This document shows, in pieces, positions 23,101 to 35,902 of a stretch of DNA of 64,000 nucleotides. The DNA is from Spizellomyces punctatus DAOM BR117 (Eukaryota > Chytridiomycota > Chytridiomycetes > Spizellomycetales > Spizellomycetaceae): assembly GCF_000182565.1 (NCBI RefSeq), contig NW_015971545.1:842304-906303 (forward strand), written 5' to 3'. A program made the translations under genes and the position numbers. The stretch's first letter is position 1. Each line of letters starts with the position of its first letter. The notes below the pieces were generated by a model that was not told the origin of the DNA, searched no databases, and saw nothing but the letters and a program-made list of their open reading frames with translations.

Positions 23101-26100
23101 AAACAACTGGGGTAGTGTACACAACAACAAGGATAAACCCTACAGTAACCAATCACTTTTGGTCTACGGTAACGGTGACGGCGGCGGTAAGAATGCGCAC
23201 CATATTGGCTTGTGGCGATAAAAATGACTGATGTTATGCCAATAGGTGGTCCCCTGATCCCAATGATTGAACGGCTACGTCGCATGCAGAATGTCGAAGG
23301 GTTACCGGCCACGGTCAAATTCGGATCGCCAAACACTTTTTATGAAGAATTGGAGCAAACCAGTCGCGATCTTGTCAGCTGGAAGGGCGAACTGGTTTGT
23401 GAAAGTAGATCTTGCCAACTTGTGTGAACAAACACTGATGACGGATCCCGCTTTATCTGACAGTACTTTGAACTCCACCGGGGAACCGTAAGTCGCCATG
23501 AACTACATTCATCTATTTGTGCCAATGCTTAAAAAAAAGGCATGGCACTTCAACAGTATACATCTCAAGCTCTTACGAAAAAGTATAACCGTCAAACCGA
23601 GCTTCTCCTTCGTGATATCGAAATTCTGTCTTCCTTGTGTGTGGCCACTGGAGTGTCCGACTTCAAGTATGTTATCCTTTGCATTTTGCCAACAGGATTG
23701 GCAAACCTGATTTTCTCATCTTTACCTTGCTTTTCCTATAGATATCCAAAGACAGAACTGGATCGTTTATGGAAACTAGTTTTGCTGTAAGTATATACTA
23801 GGATATCTCTTTTACTGATCTTTCATAGATCCTCATCGTGCTAATTTTATTATGTTAGCAATCAATTCCATGATGTGCTGGTGAGTAACCAAAGATATAT
23901 ATACGCCGTAGCGTATTATTGATATCTCTCGATCCGTTTAGCCGGGATCATCAATTGAAATCGTATATCACGACGCTCTCAAGGTAATATAGTGATATGG
24001 TGTGCCAGTTGCCAACATCTATTCACCAAGTGATCATTTTTCTTAGTTTTATGCTGATGTTGTTGAGAGCGGCACCAAGCTGCGAAATGAAGCATTGGAA
24101 GCTTTGATTGGACGGCAGAGGACTAGCACAAAGGGACCTGCAAGTATGTTTCGGTGTTGATCTTCCAAACGGGCAGCGAAATATACTCATCTTACCAATT
24201 GGCAATCCGCGTCTCTAGCTGTTTTCAATCCCACTTCTTGGACTCGTCCAAGGCAAGTCATAGAACTCGACACGGAGACTGCCAATGTGGATGTGTCAAT
24301 ATTGCAACAGACTTCGGCTGATGGACGTAAAGCTCTGGTGATATTGGAAGAAGTCCCGGCATACGCTCTCAAAACCGTTCAAATGGGTTACAAGCCCAGC
24401 GACTTTGTCCCTGTCACCGGTATATCTACTGTGGTGAAATGTATTTGCATGAAATCCATCCTGAATCCCTTGTCCCGACAGTTGACACCTCATCCGGTGA
24501 GAAGACGATTGTTGAAAATGCTTTCATCAAGGTCGTCTTCAACCAACACGGACGCATAGAAAGTTTATACGACAAAAAGGAAGGGTAATGTTTTAAATGT
24601 CAAAATGTAAATTGGTGGGCAGCCTTTATCTCAACCTTGATAAAATAGGCGTGAAACGATTGCTCCACAATATTTGGCGAACGTCTTCAAACTGTATGAA
24701 GATATTCCGCTTTATTGGGATGCCTGGGATGTGAGTTGACGTTTCATATGCCGTCAGATGTTCTTTTGCTGAGAGCCATTCTTATCGAAGGTGGAGGTCT
24801 ATCACCTCGAGAAAGGCGGGGAAGTCGCTCCTGGGACACTCTCTGTTGCCGAGACAGGTCCATTACGCGCTGTCCTCAAAGTATCACAGCCCATCACCAA
24901 GCAAAGCAAATTGGTGCAGACCATCATAGTGACGGCAACAAGTTCAATGGTCGAGTTTGATACCTGGGTGGATTGGCATGAAAACCGAAGGATATTGGTA
25001 AAATTACATATTGAGAGATAGTACCGCTGATGTTATCTGAACCGCGTTGTTGGCGATGACAGAAAGTCGAGTTCCCTGTCGATATTGCTAACGACTTTGC
25101 AACCTACGAGACGCAATTTGGATTCATCAGGCGGCCAACTCATTACAACAACAGTTGGTGGGTCCCCATGGAGATATCCTACAATTCATTATCCGAGGTC
25201 GTCTCTCAATAGTTCATTGTTTGGGCTAGGGACATGGCGAGGTTCGAGGTATGCGGACACAAGTTTGTGGATTACTCTGAACACGGCTATGGTGTTACGC
25301 TCTTGAATGACTGGTGCGTCATGAAGATTTGGACGAAATCCATCGTGTGATGATGTGGTAATTGTGGAGTTGCTTTGTAGCAAGTATGGTTTTGCGGTTC
25401 ATGGAAATGTAATCCGTATGTCGTTACTTCGATCTCCAAAGGTATGTGAGCTATTACTAAAAGCGCTTATCGTTAAATGCGAGCTGCTTGTAACGTTGCA
25501 CAACATTCAGGCACCTGATTTGCACTGCGACATGGGTATGACCATTTCGTCGTTGAGTTGCTCTCGCAGTTATTCACATGCAAGACTACATAGGCGAACA
25601 CAGATTCCGTTACGCACTGTACCCTCATCGCGGCGGCTTCAATGAGAGTAACGTGGTTCAAGCGGGTTATGAGTTCAATGTGCCGTTATTGATCAGGTCT
25701 GTCTCGTTTCTGGTTTCTGGTGGCCATTATGTTTTCAGCTGCTCATTTCCCTTTTGCGCTTAGCTCAACATTCTCAGCTTCCATCGAAACCCAATTCTTC
25801 ACTGTCGATACTTCGAATGTTGTCTTGGACACCATCAAACAGGCGGAAGATGCTAAAGACAAAGACATCGTTCTGAGGCTGTATGAAGCCTATGGCGGGC
25901 GGGGACGAGCTCGCGTCAAGAGGTGAGAAATATATATCTCCGCCGTATGTGTTGGAATTTACTGATATGCCAGTTGAGCAGCACCTTGCCCATCAAAAAG
26001 GCATTCTTGTGTAATATTTTGGAAGATGTCACTGAAGAGGTTAAGAGGGACGATGAAGGTGCTCTTCTGTTAGAGTACACTCCTTTCAAGGTGTTAAGTA

Positions 26101-26120
26101 TCAGAATTGCCGTCGATTGA
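20144..26120 (+). CDS. AMS1: Alpha-mannosidase, GH38, vacuolar Ams1 type
   Basis: This gene is broken into more than 20 exons. Exons traced include 20144-20197, 20266-20411, 20529-20593, 20671-20870, 20945-20999, 21121-21157 and 21220-21313; the last ends at 26120 with LSIRIAVD. After splicing, the GH38 landmarks appear in order: the N-terminal [17 protein letters not shown], the accessory domain motif [13 protein letters not shown], the zinc/active-site [31 protein letters not shown], the nucleophile motif [35 protein letters not shown], and the C-terminal RYALYPH and [11 protein letters not shown]. The enzyme removes alpha-mannose from free oligosaccharides and mannoproteins. In yeast it reaches the vacuole by the Cvt pathway and lacks a signal peptide, as here. 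I saw no frameshift. The acceptor near 25980 is ambiguous by 3 nt. Confidence 0.93.
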
Positions 26121-26752
26121 CTAGATGATGGGTTTTTGCTGGTAGATATGGATGGAGAGAACGTGTTTTGGAGAGACCACATTAGTAGCGATTGATGTTA
26201 CAATGGACGGTATATGGAACCTTCATCTGTAGTTTTGGGGGCTCTTTTGGTTGATTCACCTAGTGCTTTGTAACGTGGAATGTTCTTCCGGTATTCAATG
26301 ACATGGAAAAAAAACTAGGTTGCTGATCACGGAAATATTTTGATGTGCAAGGATTTGATCATTTTGAAGACTGTTAGTGCTGAATGTTGTGGGCAATATG
26401 CACATCCTTCTATTGGAATTAGAATCCCTATTGAGCATCTTACTGAGCATTTTTGTGGGTGCTGTGGCTATGATTAAGGGGGAGAGATGTGCATGTTGAC
26501 CCCATAGCGTAGAACCATGATACTCAACATCATCATTGCAGAGCGCAGGGAGCAAAGTTCCGCATCCAATCAGGCTCCGTCCCTTGGAATGTGCTCCTTC
26601 CTACGTTGATGAACACGGCTGTCCGGCGGGACATGGGGTTGTCGTTGCTGTCGTACGTGGGCCAACTGGCGGTCGTTCCAAAATCCCTTTTTCCGCCATG
26701 ATTTGTCATTCCATGACGCGTTTCCCTTCGATCGCGTCTCTCCTTTGATTGG
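26121..26752. other. Intergenic region before the DJ-1-like gene
   Basis: No gene was recognised. It contains the alpha-mannosidase 3' end and the promoter of the DJ-1/Hsp31-like gene. Confidence 0.5.
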
Positions 26753-26760
26753 TATAAAAG
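26753..26760 (+). promoter_or_regulatory. TATA box of the DJ-1/Hsp31-like gene
   Basis: TATAAAAG about 50 bp upstream of the ATG at 26804, which itself has a strong context (CAACCATGG). A TATA-type promoter fits stress-inducible expression, but no clear heat-shock element was identified. Confidence 0.5.
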
Positions 26761-26803
26761 CCACAGCACGCTTTGACCACCCGCATTTGAGCTCGTCGCA
26801 ACC

Positions 26804-27692
26804 ATGGCCGGCAAGAAAAACATTGTATTTGTTCTCACGTCTCATTCCCAGCTTGGCAATGTACGTACATGAGTTGTTATGTCCCTGCCATACCGGCAGC
26901 ACTAATGGTTCTATTAGACGGGAAAGAAAACTGGATGGTATCTCCCTGAGGTTGCCCACCCATACAACATCCTTGCTCCTCATTACAACATCACCTGGGC
27001 TTCTCCTCTCGGTGGTGAAACTCCCTTGGACCCATCAAGCGCAGAAGCGTTCGCAAAGGATGAAGAGTGTATCAAATTTTTGAACGATCCTGTAGCCCAG
27101 AAAGGGGTCAAGGAGACGGTCAAAGTGGAAGATATTCTCGCTAGAGCAAATGAGTTTGATGCAGTATTTTTCCCGGGCGGACATGGTGAGAAATCTGGGA
27201 CCGTGGAATCACAGTTTGAACTGAATGAAATCTAATACTTACATGATTCGCTTACAGGACCCATGTTTGATCTGTTCACCTTTGTTCCATCTCTTCAGCT
27301 CGCGGCAAAGGTGTACGAAAACAACGGGGTAGTGGCAGCTGTGTGTCACGGTCCCGCAGCCATCGTCAACATAAAGCTATCCAACGGCGATTCCCTCGTG
27401 AAAGGAAAGCGTGTCACCTCATTTTCTAACTCTGAGGAGGACGCTGTTCAGGTGCGTACCATATTACCCATCCTCATGACTTCTTTCCTCATCTCACAAG
27501 AACTGCCTTTCTCAGTTGTCGCCAGTCATGCCATTCCTGCTGGAGAATGCTCTTAAATCTGCTGGTGCAAAGTACGAAAAGGCGGCCAAAGATTGGGAGG
27601 CTCATGTTGTGGTTGATGGGCGGTTAATTACAGGACAGAACCCCAATTCAGGTGCACCTCTGGGGGAAAAATTGAGAGAGCTTCTAGGCTAA
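26804..27692 (+). CDS. DJ-1/PfpI family protein, Hsp31-like
   Basis: Four exons (26804-26860, 26918-27185, 27258-27451, 27516-27692) give about 231 residues, typical for the family. Catalytic landmarks are Glu in TGWYLPEVAHPY, FFPGGHGPMFDL, and the nucleophilic Cys in VVAAVCHGPAAIVN followed by its His. The C-terminus (LITGQNPNSGAPLGEKL) is the usual class I glutamine-amidotransferase-like end. Relatives are glutathione-independent glyoxalases (methylglyoxal to lactate) and stress chaperones. All three introns preserve frame. It is convergent with the DUF1992 gene, 208 bp apart. Confidence 0.93.
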
Positions 27693-27900
27693 GTCGCCTA
27701 TTCTACCTTACTATACACAAAATAAAACTTTGCATGCATTGCCCCTCATGGCCTCTCATTCTTAATACTGTACTGAGGAATGTTGCATGTCCCGCGTACC
27801 CATCCTGCATATCGAAGAAACATGTGGAAGATATGATGTTACAATCAAATTTCATCCTCAGACCACGGTCCAGTGTGCTCATCCATAGTCACTAGATCAG

Positions 27901-29042
27901 TCAGCAGGAAACTGGCATACTCCCCGCCCCTTTTAGAAGTTCATCATTTACATCAACTTGAAACTTTTGCGGAATGCCTCTCGGAGCCTCCACATTGAAT
28001 CTTCGTATCTTCGCATTGATTTCTGAACATCTCAGTTCTGCCCATTTCCTTCCTTTTTCTTCAAAATATGTTTTCTTTCCATTGGACACATTTGTCACAC
28101 CTTCAACGTAAGTTCTCCACACGTCCCTCAATTCTGCCCGCATCTTTTCGATGTCCTCTTCAATCTCTTTTCCCAAATCTATCCAGGGAGGAACGTGGCC
28201 CTGTGCCTTAATCATTCGGTGCATGAAAAATTCAGTAGGCGTGATGAACGGGTTCTTGTGATCGTCCGCATCCAAATCCAGCGGTTTTCCTCGTCCCTGG
28301 AGATTGTCAAATTCGCCATTACGCCGCGCGAGCGCAATACGCTCCTCAATTACAGAATTCCAGCCAGACATGGTGGTCGGACGCACGGCAAAGTAGTCTG
28401 TCCAAAGCTGACCAACCGGTTGTTTGTACACTGTCATCAGAGGTGAGTCGCAACTCTTCGATGCGGATTCTTATAGAACATCCGGCACCCACTTTCAGCA
28501 TCCTCTTTAGCATGCATGACTCTTAGCATCTGAACCTTTTTGTTTCTAATCGGCGGTCCTCCAGTTCCCTCTAGAAATCTTCGGTTTACTACAGGGACGC
28601 TACTCGTGGTTGGATTATCTGCAGACCCTGCCCTCGTTTTCTGGCGCTGCTGCAGCAAAAACGTCTTCAAATTGTTAGTCGACATTCCACCTTGTCCCCC
28701 TCGTACGCCTGCACCCGACCCAGCTCCATTCTTCAGTGCTGCTCCAGGATTTTTAACGAAAGCTGCCGGCGCGAAGGCTGCGGCGACGTGAAGCAACTTC
28801 AGGGCTTGTCCAAAAAGATTGTTAAGAACAGAAGAGTGCATATCTGCGGTGTAAAACTCGCGCGCGGGAGGATCGATTTGCTCAGAATCTTGTGGTTTCG
28901 GCGGGTTCGGCTCGCTGAACGTAGTATCAACGACGTTCGGTAGTGGGGTCAACTTCTCTTGGAATCCATCACTTTTTTCAGATTGTTTTGGAGTCAGGAA
29001 ATTGGACGGCCCGCTATGTATGTCCTTCTTAACGGGTGACAT
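27901..29042 (-). CDS. DUF1992 domain protein (DNAJC28-like)
   Basis: Two exons (29042-28493 and 28430-27901) join through a 62-bp intron that splits a codon, giving about 359 residues. The second exon carries the DUF1992 signature: SVIEERIALARRNGEFDNL, GRGKPLDLD, FFMHRMIKAQGHVPPWIDLG, then an amphipathic helix ending KIRRFNVEAP. This domain occurs in animal and fungal DNAJC28-type proteins. No HPD-containing J domain is visible, so this is the DUF1992 part with an unrelated disordered N-terminal half. The function is not established; an organelle trafficking or mitochondrial role has been proposed for relatives. The start at 29042 (MSPVKKD) is preferred over 29072. Confidence 0.85.
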
Positions 29043-29804
29043 TGTGAGTTCAGAAAGCAGTACGACTTTCAAATGCGATGATTATCTGCCGTCACCGGCT
29101 GCGCATCTAGTCGGCAGAAGCATTACGTAATGCAATAATGTCACCTTGTCGAGTTACACTCAAGGGACTTTGCACCTGCCTTCGTTCCAGACAAAATTCC
29201 CCATAATGCATACAGTCAGCTCCTCCAACTCAATCCTCCGCAGGAGCGAGTACAGATTATGGAATGAATCCCCAACCCAACGATTCAGGTATAATCGACA
29301 TATATCTTGACACTCCGGAAAGTATACGATGCTCCGCATTACTTGTTGCTCGCTTCTTACGACGGGGTGCTTTCTGGCGTGGACATGCAACGTTTAACTC
29401 GCTCCATATATCTCAAGTTCCGGCTAGCCGACAGGTTCGGTCGCAACCAAGGTTTGATCTTGTGTCACACTGCTTGGCTCATTATGCTAAGCCACATCCA
29501 TGCGCCGCGCCCAACCGTTTGAGACCACGGTCACGGACGACCGCGGCTGCCCATCCAGCAACCTTCACGCCCTGTTGCTTCCCGCCTCAGACCCAGTGTC
29601 AGTCTGCCCCACCTCCGCTGCTACATACGCTTTGGGTAGCGCTTCCTTTGTCTCGTCTCTGGCAAGATCCCCGCTGCTGGCGGCGGTTCAGCAATCATTG
29701 GGAATCGACGCTGATCCAACGGATTTCTGTATATTGTGGTTAGACTCCAGAACGGTGTGCGGCCGGTCCGCCTTTTGGATTTTGTATAGTTGTGTGGCAC
29801 AGGG
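29043..29804. other. Divergent promoter region between DUF1992 and kinase genes
   Basis: No protein family was recognised here. A plus-strand open frame running from 29500 through the kinase start is in a different frame from the kinase and was not accepted as coding. Confidence 0.45.
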
Positions 29805-32800
29805 ATGTCTGTTCAGCAGTACGGCAAGAAATTTCCAATTCTCCTTCGGACACCTTCGCCACGAGGCCAGGTGGAGTTGTTGGAAACAATAGGAAAGGGC
29901 AATTATGGTTATGTATATAAGGTAACTTTTTTGCAGACGCACCACGGCGGAAGGCCTGAATGAGATAAATTGGACTTTGACGCTTGCTGGGCTTGACATT
30001 CATCGCGTTGGTGAACCCAAAGTGACCTGGTGCATGGGGAGGAGATAGATAGCACTTCCATTTTGGCGTAGTATTAGCCGTAATTATGCAGCTTGGATTA
30101 AAATTCTGCGGTTTTGAAGACATGTTCTTATGTTGCGTGTTATGGTGCTTACAGTCTTGTGTCTTTGTTAGGGCCGATTACTGGCAACCGGCGAGATTTC
30201 CGCTGTAAAGGTCGTTTTTCTTAAGGAAGATGAGCTTCGAGAAACGCTTTTAGAGATGGAGATTCTGAAGGCATGCGAACACCCAAATGTCACAAAATAT
30301 ATGGGATGCTTTCTAAAAGGGTTGGATTTATGGGTGCGTCGACGACTCTCAACCTTTTTGAGATTGGACGTGGACTAATCGTCGCATTGATTAGATTTGT
30401 ATGGAGTTTTGTGGAGGTGGAGCACTTGACTCTTTATATCGCGGTACGTGCAAGGGGTCGCCCATATGCATACTGGCACGTGCACCCTAAAGATGTGTCA
30501 TGTGTGTGCAGCCCTGAGGAAACCGCTGTCCGAAGACCAAATTGCATCTATTCTTTACGAATCCGTGACAGTACGTACCTTTTTCTGCTCAACCAACAAG
30601 CCTATATGTGCACACTTTGACAATTTTCTCTAGGGATTGGACTATCTGCATAACCAAGTGGCTCTAATTCATCGAGATATCAAGGCAGGCAACGTACTTC
30701 TAACCGAGAACGGGGAATGCAAGCTCGGTATGAAGATAGCGCGTTTGGAACTGTCTCAAAACTTTGCTAATCCTGATAATTATGATATGTAGCGGATTTC
30801 GGGGTGTCCGCCAAGTTGAACAATGTTGGTGGCCGGGCACGAACATTTATCGGAACTCCGTAAGTGGACTTGTTGCACTGACCATGTAAGTTACAGGCAA
30901 AGGACATTTACATCTATCATCCACTAGATATTGGATGGCTCCGGAAGTCATTATGACAGACCCTGAGAGTGCAACACATAATACCGCGTCATACGATGCA
31001 AAGGCAGACATTTGGTCCATTGGCATTACGGCCATTGAAATTGCAGAGAAAAATCCGCCACTCTCCGATATCCATCCTATGCGAGCACTGTACTTAATTC
31101 CGAATTCAGATCTTGGATTGGCAAAACCTAAAAATTGGTCAAAAACATTTCAAGATTTTATTGCAGCTTGTCTGATAAAAGACCCGGTGAAACGTCCATC
31201 AGCAGCACAGCTTTTGCAGCACCCGTTTTTGGCAAAGGCTCGAGGCCTTCCACGACAAAAGATTCTGAGTGACCTGGTAGCGAAGGCTAGAATAGCACGG
31301 GAAAAGCGTAAGGCCGGGTATGATGTTGAGGATGAGGAAGAAGAAGAGGAGAAAAAGGAAGAAGTCCCATCGAAGATTGTGGCTGAGACAATCAAGCAAG
31401 CGAAACAGGCTAAGCAAACTGCTCAGCAGGTGCAGCAACATCAAATGCAAGTTGCAGCCGTTGCGGTAAGTTAAAAATCTTCCGAAATTCTTCTATTCTC
31501 AAAGACACGTCTTGATATTTGCTGGATCAAATTAGTCACCGGTACCAACACCCTCAACTGTACTTCCCATCGCCGATTTCCCAAAGTTTGTGGATAGCAT
31601 ATCGAATCCTGCGGCCCGTATATTGAAACCTATGGCTATCGGAGGTCTAATGCGAATTGAGATTTTGACAGCGGACATGCTTGACAAGCAATACGTGCTT
31701 GTTGGTGGAGAGAAAGGATTGTTCTTCATTGATTTATCTCAACCCCAGGAAAACCAGGAGCTTGTCCCCTTGATACGTAATACCCGATTCAAACAAATCG
31801 AAGTACTGGAGGATTACGGCGTTATGGTTGCCTTGTCCGGAAAGCATGATCACATCAGGCAATACAAGCTCCCATCTCTCCGAAAGTTGATCAGATACCT
31901 TCAAGGTACAAGCCCGCAGCAGCTCGCCAAAATGAACATGGCTTCTGTTGAGTCTCTCAGCAGCGCTGCTGGTAGACAACCGACAAATACCTCACAAACG
32001 CCGTCTTCACCCGCCGTGTCGGATGCTGATGAGGACATGTACCGCGCACTTCATGCAAACGTGATTGAGGATGAGGCTGTGTTAGTAACGAGATGGGCAA
32101 GCGACTATATCAAAATCCCAGGGACTAAGGACTCGAAGGCCTTCAAAGTACAGCAAACTGAGACGTCGATTTTCATGGCGGTCTTGTTCCGGCAAGATAT
32201 TATAATGTTTGAATGGGCAAAAGAGCCATATCTGAAATTCATGAAGCTGAAAGCTTTCTGGTTGCCAGAAGGGCCTAAATTTATGCAACTACTGCATGAT
32301 GGACTGGTCGTACGGGAAATCTTTTTAGGCTACTCTTCTGAAGCAAACTTGGTGAATGTGGACGATAGTCGCGTCAAAGAAATCGATGTGCAGCGCGATT
32401 TCCGAGAAAAGGCCGGAAAGGGTAAAGCTCGATGGCAGACTTTTGTTCAGATTCCATTTTCGGAGGCAAAACGGAATGAGCTTAGGACGCTCACTCGGAA
32501 TGCAGCCGTTACTGTAAATCGGAAACTCGCTGCGGTTGCGGGTGCATCAACCATGCGAGCTGGAAGCGCAAGCGCGGGAATGCGTGTGGATCGGTATTTC
32601 CTGGGGACTTATCATCGACTGACACGAGTCGTGGACCTCTTCGGGCAGCCCATGATGGGCAGTGGCGTTGGCGGATGGAAAGACGGTGTAATGTGGAGGG
32701 AAACGCCTGCAGAGCTTGTTCTACGACCGGTCGATTGGGTCATAGGAGTTGGGCGAAGTGGTGTGGAAGTAGTGGATTGGCGAACCGCTAAATTACTCCA

Positions 32801-34175
32801 GACCTTGACCGTAGATGGGGCAACGGGATCTGGCGATATTGGCATGAGGCTATTAACTGGCCGCGACAGAGGCCTGTTTGTGGTGATAGAGCGACGGAAG
32901 AGAGGGTGCGTCCTTTATCATCTGAAAGAGAAGGAGCGACCAAAGAATGAAAGTGATGCTGGGGGGAGAGAGGGTGGTATGGATGGCAGTGGCCTTCGCG
33001 AACCACCATTGAGTGGCGAGTCGCATCCTTCTTTCTCAAATCAACCTGCGGCTGCTGTTGCCAATGGTCCTACGGAGTCGATCGTTGGCCAGATGCAAGT
33101 GCTCTCCGTACAAGACACCGCTGAATTGGCCAATGGCGGTGGTTCCCCACCTAAAGTTGCAGCGGCATCGCAACACCAACGCCTGGGAAATCAGCCCAAC
33201 CTTGTGCCATCAGACAATAGAGACGCACAACACCTGCCCAAATCGCCGTCCGGCCCTGTTCCGACCGCGAAGTTACCGGAAGTGCCACAGTACGAAGCCT
33301 CTCAGCAGCCAACTGTGCATCCGATCCGAACGGTATCAAATGCGTCGTCATTATCTTCCAGTAATAGCTCTGCACCAGTATCTCCGCGTCCTGGTGGAAG
33401 TCCAGCAGGATCGCCGGCTCAGCAACGACGAACAGCTGGGGAACACCCCCCTCAACATCAGCAGCATCAACATGCGTATCAGCAGCAACATCCGCACCGA
33501 CCAATGACACCCCAAGAGCAGCAATACTATGCCCAACAACAGGCAATGGCTGCAGATCCAAGATATGCACAGTACATCGCCCAGCAGCAACAGCAGCAAC
33601 AACAGTACTATGCACGGGCAGGTTCACCTGTCGACCCACGCTATGCGGCGGATCCTCGATATGCCGCGTACTATGCTCAACAACGACAGCAGCAACAATT
33701 GCTACTACAACAACAGCACCAACAGCAACACCAACTCCACCAACATCACCAACAAGGGCCACGCCCCCCACAAGCTGGAGGACCGCCGGCGGCGGCGAAT
33801 GGCGGTTCTCAACGATACCCGAATGATGTTGACACTCTCCGTAGTGCCGCATCATCAGCATACGGGTCTGCGCCAGGAGGGTACCATCCACAAGGCCATA
33901 GGCCTGCCGCTCCTGCCGGGTACGGGTACGTGCAGGGCCATCCGCAGGCTCGAACTCAACCACAGCCACAAGGGTATGATCCCCGGTACATGCACGATCC
34001 ACGCTATGCGCAGCAGCAGCAGGCCATGTATGCGGCTGCACAAGGTCGTGCACCAGCACACGCCCAGCAAGCTGTTTTTGGGTATTATCCTAGGCCACCG
34101 GCGCAGGGGCGTGTGGTTGGATACGAGTATGGTGGCGACGATGCTCAGGAGAATGAAGGAGAGCGCAGACAATAG
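29805..34175 (+). CDS. STE20/GCK-family protein kinase with CNH domain and Gln-rich tail
   Basis: Eight exons are inferred (29805-29921, 30172-30333, 30395-30443, 30512-30570, 30634-30727, 30793-30859, 30928-31465, 31536-34175), giving about 1241 residues. The kinase domain starts near residue 20 with ETIGKGNYGYVYK and has the VAIK-type Lys in SAVKVV, HRDIKAGN, ADFGVSAKL and TFIGTPYWMAPE. The latter two are the germinal-centre-kinase signature; it appears catalytically complete. A Lys/Glu-rich linker leads to a citron-homology (CNH) region at about residues 395-825 (YVLVGGEKGLFFIDL). The last ~400 residues are low complexity: poly-Gln tracts, His/Pro and DPRYA repeats. This plan resembles MAP4K/TNIK kinases upstream of MAPK cascades. 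Confidence 0.92.
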
Positions 34176-35902
34176 ATTATTTGAAGATAGATTTTGGGAC
34201 GATCTTTGTCGGGATATGTATTGCAGGGACTTTTATGTTTTTTTTTTTTCACTCCTGCTGCATAAAGGGTTCATTTTTGCCTTACTACTATGTTGGAGTT
34301 TTGTTAGAATCATTGTGTGCTTTGGGTAATTGGCCACCATTCAAGTGAATTGTAAATCAGCCAAGTTTAAATCACCGGCGAAGAACTTGATAGCTTGTTC
34401 AACATTCTCGCAAGATTGCATTATTAGCCGTCCAGGAGTGAGCAGTATCCTGGCCGTGAAGACAGATGTGACATACCCCATGACTAAAAAGAGCTGGAAT
34501 GTGATACTCATTAACGGCATGCCCCATCCTGTGTATTTTAAAGTCTATGCGTTGCAGTGCCTTTGCATCAGCGGTTGTCTGATTCAGGAAACAGCAATAC
34601 CAATTTTGCCAAAATTGGTGCAGGCAATTGACGTCCTTATGCTAGTCTGAGGTTGATCATTCTTCCAAAGCTCATCGTTGGCAGTTGAGCATGTCGATAT
34701 CAGAGTGAAGTGGACTTGTGCTCTACCAGCCTTTGGCGTTTGATCATAGCAATCAAGCTGGCTGCCAGGTACTTTTTTTTTGCACTCAAACTGAGGAGCT
34801 GCTATTAACAAACATTTATTTGTTGCCGTAACCTTACAAGAGCCAGATATATACAAGCTCAAGGTTGTCACCATTTTTTACCTCAAAGGGGAAGTTTCCT
34901 CTTCTGCGGACTCAGGAGCTTGGCTAGCAAAATGGGTTGCACGAGAATGCCCACAATAATTAGACCTTGCTCCTTTGCCACTAGAAAGAGTTGTCCAAGG
35001 CGCTTGTGGAGTAAAACTGCATGTGGGATGCGACGTTGACCACAAGGATGACTGTGCATCGAGCTTGGAGAGATCATACGGTGGTCTCGCTAACATGTTC
35101 GTATGAGGTGGCTATGATCGTCACGGAGAAGTTCTGTATGGGATCGTGTGATGCATCTTACCAAGGTAGACCATATACAGCGGGATAAAGTGGCCCGCCA
35201 AATATCTCCAGCCCTTGGCAGCGGCAAATTGTTGGTCGATCAAGTTCTTGTCCCCTCCGCCATGCTATTATAATCACTGCTAAGCCCGATCATCACGTTT
35301 AACCATGTGAGATTCAACATCGTTTGGCATATGTCAATGCGCCGATCATCCATTGCAATGGATACATGTCAAGGGTTGTGCTTTCCGAAAATTCGTCCGA
35401 GCGATAGTCGCCGTGTGTTTCCTTTGCGAACAGAACGGCACACTCTGCAGCCCTTTCGCCCCTCAACGCACAGGGGACACTTTGTGCTAGTGCCACTTGT
35501 TCAGTAACTGTGCCATTTACGTTGCGTGACTGGACGATAAGGGAAATGTTGGACATGAAGGGGCTTGTGCACGTTGTAGAGTAAGCAATTCGCAGCTGCT
35601 CACCTCTTTCTTCCCTTTGACCCTGTCCTTTTTTTTTGTTCTCCTGCAATCGCGAGCTATCGCCGTAGCGTCGTCCTTGTGATTTTTTATATCTGCACGC
35701 ACGGGTTCCCCTGGCACTACCATTCGCAAGTATCGTGCGCCAAAGATTAAAAGAAGGGCCACTCCGGTGGTGGCACCACGCAAGCAACATAATTCCCTTT
35801 CCATCGTTTCGAGGCTACGTCGTCGCAAGGGCTCCACCATAGCGCGGCCATTCGGCCTGCCCACAACGCTTCCTAATTCCTTCTATTCTCGGTTCGTCCA
35901 GA
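34176..35902. other. 1.7-kb intergenic region, no gene recognised
   Basis: Open frames on both strands (longest at 35314-35790, minus) show no domain, signal peptide or splice continuity. The right end is the promoter for the gene starting at 35903. Confidence 0.45.

Noticed and set aside
26121-26182. Possible additional last exon of the alpha-mannosidase (IWMERTCFGETTL)
   Set aside because: Reading on without an intron gives [11 protein letters not shown] and a stop, which matches the usual C-terminus of the family, so no further exon is needed.
29500-29892. 130-codon open frame upstream of and overlapping the kinase start
   Set aside because: It is in a different frame from the kinase. 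The ATG at 29805 gives an uninterrupted MSVQQYGKKFP...ETIGKGNYGYVYK start.
35314-35790. 158-codon minus-strand open frame
   Set aside because: No signal, domain or conserved-looking block, and a shifted overlapping frame is equally open.
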